In this document: piece by piece, positions 60,052 to 64,000 of the stretch
Position numbering within the stretch: the first letter of the stretch is position 1
How the letters are laid out: each line of letters begins with the position of its first letter
NCBI GenBank assembly: GCA_030549335.1
Contig: CM060188.1
Span: 65,850,696 to 65,914,695 of the forward strand
Direction of reading: 5' to 3'
DNA from: Pontederia crassipes
Lineage: Eukaryota > Streptophyta > Magnoliopsida > Commelinales > Pontederiaceae
Length of the DNA: 64,000 nucleotides
Position numbers and translations under genes: made by a program
The notes under the pieces: model-generated
Database searches by the model: none
What the model was told of the DNA's origin: nothing
Seen by the model: only the letters and a program-made list of their open reading frames with translations

Positions 60052-60777
60052 TTACCTAAACACTAAAAAGGACGAACTGAAAAAGAAGAAAAACAGACAC
60101 AAGCAATTATATTTTGCAAGGAATCGAGTCATTGGAAGAAGGACTAGTTTGAGAACAAGAAGGTCATAGTCATTGCAATTGTACATGAGGGTAAAGAATC
60201 TGAATATGATATTTTGACTTTCATTGTGTTTTATAAGAGATGTTTGGAGAAGATAGAGTTAGGTTCTTAATTCAGGATGTTCCTATTATATGACTTTATA
60301 TAGAAAGTGATTCAAAGTTTATTAGAAGCTTGATGACTAAAGGATTGGTTCAATACAGATAAGAGCTTATGATTATTTGATGAGGACGATGGTAAAATGT
60401 TCATCTTGTTATATAACCGAAGAATAATCTTTGGGAATTCGATATTCCGAAACATATCAAATCAATACTATCATAAGAATTCTTACAATCACCAAGAGCG
60501 ATGTTGTTATGAAAGGAATCAAGCATTCATACAATGCACAACAATCTCTATTGACATTGCGATAGCTTGTTCGTCCAAATTAAATGAGAAATGTTCGTTG
60601 TGGTACATATGACATGGATATATGAGCTAGAAAAGGATGAACATCCTTACCAAGTGAAATATTTTTATGGTAAGAAAATATGAACTGATTTTTACAAGCA
60701 TTGGATTTTCAATGAGCAAAGATGATTTACTTATAGCAAAGCTACAATAAAATGAAGATAAGTAATACAGTCAAAAT
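60052..60777. other. Unassigned spacer right of the chromovirus
   Basis: Continues the target sequence from before 40761. The start reads HYLNTKKDELKKKKNRH in frame with the pre-insertion CKLCYKSF, suggesting an old decayed retrotransposon gag. Nothing intact. Confidence 0.35.
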
Positions 60778-61779
60778 GATACCAAACGTTAGTAAGTGCA
60801 CTAGACCCACAAGTAATAAAGTGAATGAGTAGAATATTGTTCCCACAAGTATGATTAATAATCATATCGTATTTTAACTTTGTTAATTGAGAAATTAAGA
60901 AAAGTTTATTTTCAAATGAGAATAAAATAAAATGATCACCTAGAGAAAAAATACTCCAAAAGAAAAATGACTGTTAACAACCATAATTAACGAAGAGATT
61001 CAAATCTGATCGTTAAACACTATTACAAATGACCAGATAAAAATCTGGTCATCAACAATAAGGACAAAAAAAATTGGTCCTTAATATTTTTATGACTTGC
61101 CGTTAAAAGTTAACTACGATAACAAGATTGGACTTGACGTTAAAATATTTATATTAACGACTATTATCTTGTTGTTAAAAATATTGATGAGTCAAATAAA
61201 AAATCTCCTAAAATGATATTTAGAAGATATATTTATTTTATTTTGTTTTCTTCTTTTAATTTTTATATTCCTTCCTACACAACAATATTTTTATTTATTA
61301 TTTTAAGATTAAAAAATAAAAAAATAAATTATACTTTATGTTTTAATATTATTCTTCAAGTTTTAATATCATTAATAAAAGATGACAAATATCTTCACTT
61401 TTAATTTTAAATTTTTATTTTTGTTAATTAAATCAAGAATGTCAAAATCTCTTTAGACATAATAGTTAATGATATTTATTTGTCAATTTTTATTTTTATC
61501 TATGTTTAACATTTTTTCATTTATTTAACTACGATTAGAATTATATATATATATATATATATATATATCCTACAAAGCTTATGAAAAGATAAAAACAAAA
61601 TATTTAATATTTTAAGATCAAAGCCAAAAAAAATACTTTTACGCCATAATTTTGTTAATAACCTTTTTGTTAGAGTATAACTGATCATCTAACTTTAATC
61701 TAATCTTTTTTATTGTAAGTTCTCGCCCATAGTTTCTTTCATCTCTTCCCTCGCACACTGATAGCGGATGGCACAAACC

Positions 61780-62290
61780 CCTGGTGACTTTGAAGTGAGG
61801 GCTGCCTACCGCCTCTGTGTGAGAGGCGCGGCACGAGAGGCGGCCGCGCTTGATGCACAGAGGCGGCCCCGACGGCCGCCTGTCGCATAGGGCGGCTGTC
61901 GGAATCACCTCTCACGCAAGGGCGGCCGTCGGGGTTGCCTCTCGCACAGAGGGGCCACTGATGGCTGCCTCACTCACAGAGGTAGCCTCGACGACTGCCT
62001 CTCACGCAAGGGCAGCTGTCGGTGATGCCTCACACACAGAGGTTATTGCTGATGACCGCCTCTTGCGCAGAGGCGGCCGCTGATGGCCGCCTCACGCAAA
62101 AAGGCAGTCCCGACGGCGCCTCTTGCGCAGGGCCGGCCGTTGAGGCTGCCTCGCGACCATCATGGGCCGCCTCATGCACAGAGGTGACCCCGACCCCCCC
62201 CCCCCCCTTGTGCGAGAGGCGGCCATCATGGGCCGCCCCTATGCAAGAAGCGGCTGTCGAGGCTGCCTCCACCCCTGAGGCGGCCATCGG
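61780..62290. repeat. GC-rich minisatellite, about 40 bp unit, with inverted CGCCTC/GAGGCG
   Basis: About a dozen units built on GCCTCTCGCACAGAGGCGGCC plus (A/C)GACGGC or TGATGGC. Each unit is a potential hairpin (GCCTC...GAGGC). Frames on both strands give Ala/Arg/Gly-rich products and are not genes. Confidence 0.8.
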
Positions 62291-63240
62291 TGTTCTCGTC
62301 CGGGCAATGCGACGAAGGTTGCACCACTATACATTTTGCCTACACTTCTTCCCTTTCTTTTGGTCTCCACCATTCTTTTTGTTGAGGTATGGCCTTTTTT
62401 GTTTTGGTTTGTTTAAACTTCATTATATGTCCAACCACATGAATGTATATGTATCAATCTTAAAATTGGCAAAGTGGAGAACGAACACATGTAGACTACT
62501 ATTTTGGTAATATTTTTCTCTCTTGTTTTAGTAGACTTGTTTGGTAAGTCGTTAAAAAATCATTATTTATGTATATAAAATTTATAATTTACTCATGGTA
62601 CTAATATATTTGTGTAGGAAAAAAGCGTTGACATGGACATCATCGCGAGAATGTTTTGAGACATATAAAATGGAGATGAAGTATGCACTTCAAGTATGTG
62701 AAAGATCGGTCAATTCAACAAGTTTTGAAGAATGTGTCTGATAGAGTGGACAAAATAGATTGGGAATGCTTCTTAAAGAGTATTATCATAGTAAAAGTTT
62801 TAAGATTTGATTATTTATTAAAATTATTATGATTTCTACTATGATGTTTATATTACATATAATATTATTGTGTATGTTATATGTTAATATAGAATGCAAG
62901 TGAAAGGAATATAAGAAATAGAGCAAAATTAATTATGCCAGACCGCGTTGGCAGCAAGCCTTTTATAGAACTCATTCATCAATAGGTATTAATATTAAAA
63001 TAGTGGATTTGAATTTACAGTCTTGCTATACTTTCTTGAACATGTTCTTTAGAAGAGTTACTTAGAATTTTGAAAACATTTGAATTAAAATGTTGGATGT
63101 TGAATATGGATATTTGAGTTGAATATTGTATGCATAATTGATTTGATACTTGATGTTTTGAACATGAATGAGTTTGAATCTTATCAAATATAGAATTTAT
63201 AAAATTTTAAAAATATATTGAGGATCATATATTTGTCCCC

Positions 63241-63241
63241 A

Positions 63242-63291
<50 letters not shown>

Positions 63292-63310
63292 CGACGATGA
63301 TGATGATGTT
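63241..63310. repeat. (TAA)n(GAC/GAT)n compound microsatellite
   Basis: About 16 TAA units followed by GACGACGATGATGATGATG. Confidence 0.95.
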
Positions 63311-64000
63311 TATAACGACAAGAAAAGTGGCCCTTAAAAAGTTTATTCTAACACATAAATAATATGTCTTTAGCGACTAGTTAAGTGGTTCTTATAAGTT
63401 ATATAGGAGATCAGCATACTAGTTGCTATTGAAATTTTAGGGAAGAGAATTGTAATGGTCTCCAAAAAGAATCAACTACAAGTTATTCACGCTAGAGGCT
63501 AACCTTTTAGCGGCGGGACCTACAACGAAGAGTCGAAACTAGTTTTTTTCTATCGTTAATGAGTATCAATGTCAAGATAATAACTTTTAATGACTACATA
63601 TCTCTTCGCTAATGGCCTAATTTTTTGTAGTGTTATTTGATGATTAAGGCACCTAATTATCACCACTAAAATGAAATGAATTTTCTCAACTTAAAATTAG
63701 TTGAATCAATAACAAAGTTGAATTTCCAAAATTAGTTAACCAATATTTCAATCTCCAACTACTATATATCTTAAGAACAATTAGAATAAATCAATCCAAT
63801 TTTTAACTTATCTAATTAATCAAAAATTACATTCAATTGGAATTATGATTAAGGGCTTTCTCAAGTCACCTTAATAACTACACAAATTATGTCTCTTTCT
63901 ATTTCCCTAATTGTGGTATACAATAAATTAAGATAATACTAAAAACTATTATGAAAATAATTACTTCGTCTAAGATAGCAATCAATTCATAAATAAAAAA

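Larger units (their letters stand above)
60950..63634. mobile_element. CACTA-like non-autonomous element with GC-rich minisatellite
   Basis: The right end GGCCTAATTTTTTGTAGTG is an inverted CACTACAAAAAATTAGGCC terminus. The left end is degraded but shares ATTAACGAAGAGA with the right arm (ATTAGCGAAGAGA, reverse complement). Boundaries are set by the flanking A1 LTR homology. The arms contain repeated TTAACGAC/GTCGTTAA-like words. There is no transposase. The interior holds the 61780-62290 minisatellite, a (TA)n run (61540-61568) and a (TAA)n run (63241-63289). Confidence 0.55.
60778..64000 (-). mobile_element. A1-type Athila LTR, copy C, minus orientation, split and running off the window
   Basis: 60778-60949 matches the 3' end of A1/A2 LTRs (AGTAAGTGCACTAG.CCCACAAG). 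63635-64000 continues with GATGATTAAGGCACCTAATT, TTAGTTGAATCAATAACAAA and TTTCTCAAGTCACCTTAATA, the reverse complement of 4830-5110 in copy A. The two parts flank a CACTA-like insertion. The remainder lies beyond the window. Confidence 0.75.

Noticed and set aside
61639..62510. Ala/Arg/Gly-rich frames on both strands
   Set aside because: Artefacts of the 40-bp GC-rich minisatellite.

Overview
The window looks like intergenic DNA from an angiosperm nuclear genome. The evidence is a spliced cyclophilin gene with GT-AG introns, Ty3/gypsy chromovirus and Ty1/copia LTR retrotransposons, CACTA (En/Spm) and Mutator-like DNA transposons, and an AT-rich background. The GC-rich first exon and the large LTR elements would fit a non-grass monocot, but that is a weak inference. 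There is no sign of operons, prokaryotic genes, CRISPR arrays or ribosomal RNA.

Only one host gene appears intact: a seven-exon, 210-residue ER/secretory cyclophilin (peptidyl-prolyl isomerase) at 12145-14319 on the + strand. Almost everything else is transposon sequence, and much of it can be placed exactly by target-site duplications (TSDs) read from the sequence.

Layout. 1-3941: a ~0.84 kb direct repeat flanking an LTR-like remnant. 3942-5450: Athila-type LTR with degenerate primer-binding site (family A1). 5450-6445: truncated copia LTR. 6446-11594: minus-strand Ty3/gypsy element that lost RT to integrase. 12145-14319: cyclophilin gene. 14942-18562: solo gypsy LTR (family G3) with a Mutator-like element inside (16466-17521). 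19740-23304: another G3 LTR fragment split by a CACTA-type element (20649-23130) that carries a piece of a polygalacturonase gene. 23701-24587: SINE-like sequence and a 398-bp tandem duplication. 24588-25925: solo copia LTR. 26547-34563: complete-length CACTA transposon with decayed TNP2-like and TNP1-like genes. 35351-39662: LTR fragments, a CACTA end and a minus-strand copia remnant. 40766-60046: a Tekay/Del-type chromovirus bounded by TSD GGACA. Its 5' LTR was split by a G3 LTR, which was itself split by two Athila-type LTRs, one of which holds a further A1 solo LTR; its gag was split by a copia solo LTR. 60778-64000: another A1-type LTR, interrupted by a CACTA-like element with a GC-rich minisatellite.

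The most unusual signal is shared architecture. At least four otherwise different LTR families carry clusters of CpG-containing perfect or near-perfect palindromes (cores GGTCGACC or TCACGGCCGTGA). In the three where a TATA box is visible, the cluster lies just upstream of it. This looks like a convergent or exchanged regulatory module in U3 rather than chance. Boundaries given with a TSD are firm; those without are approximate.
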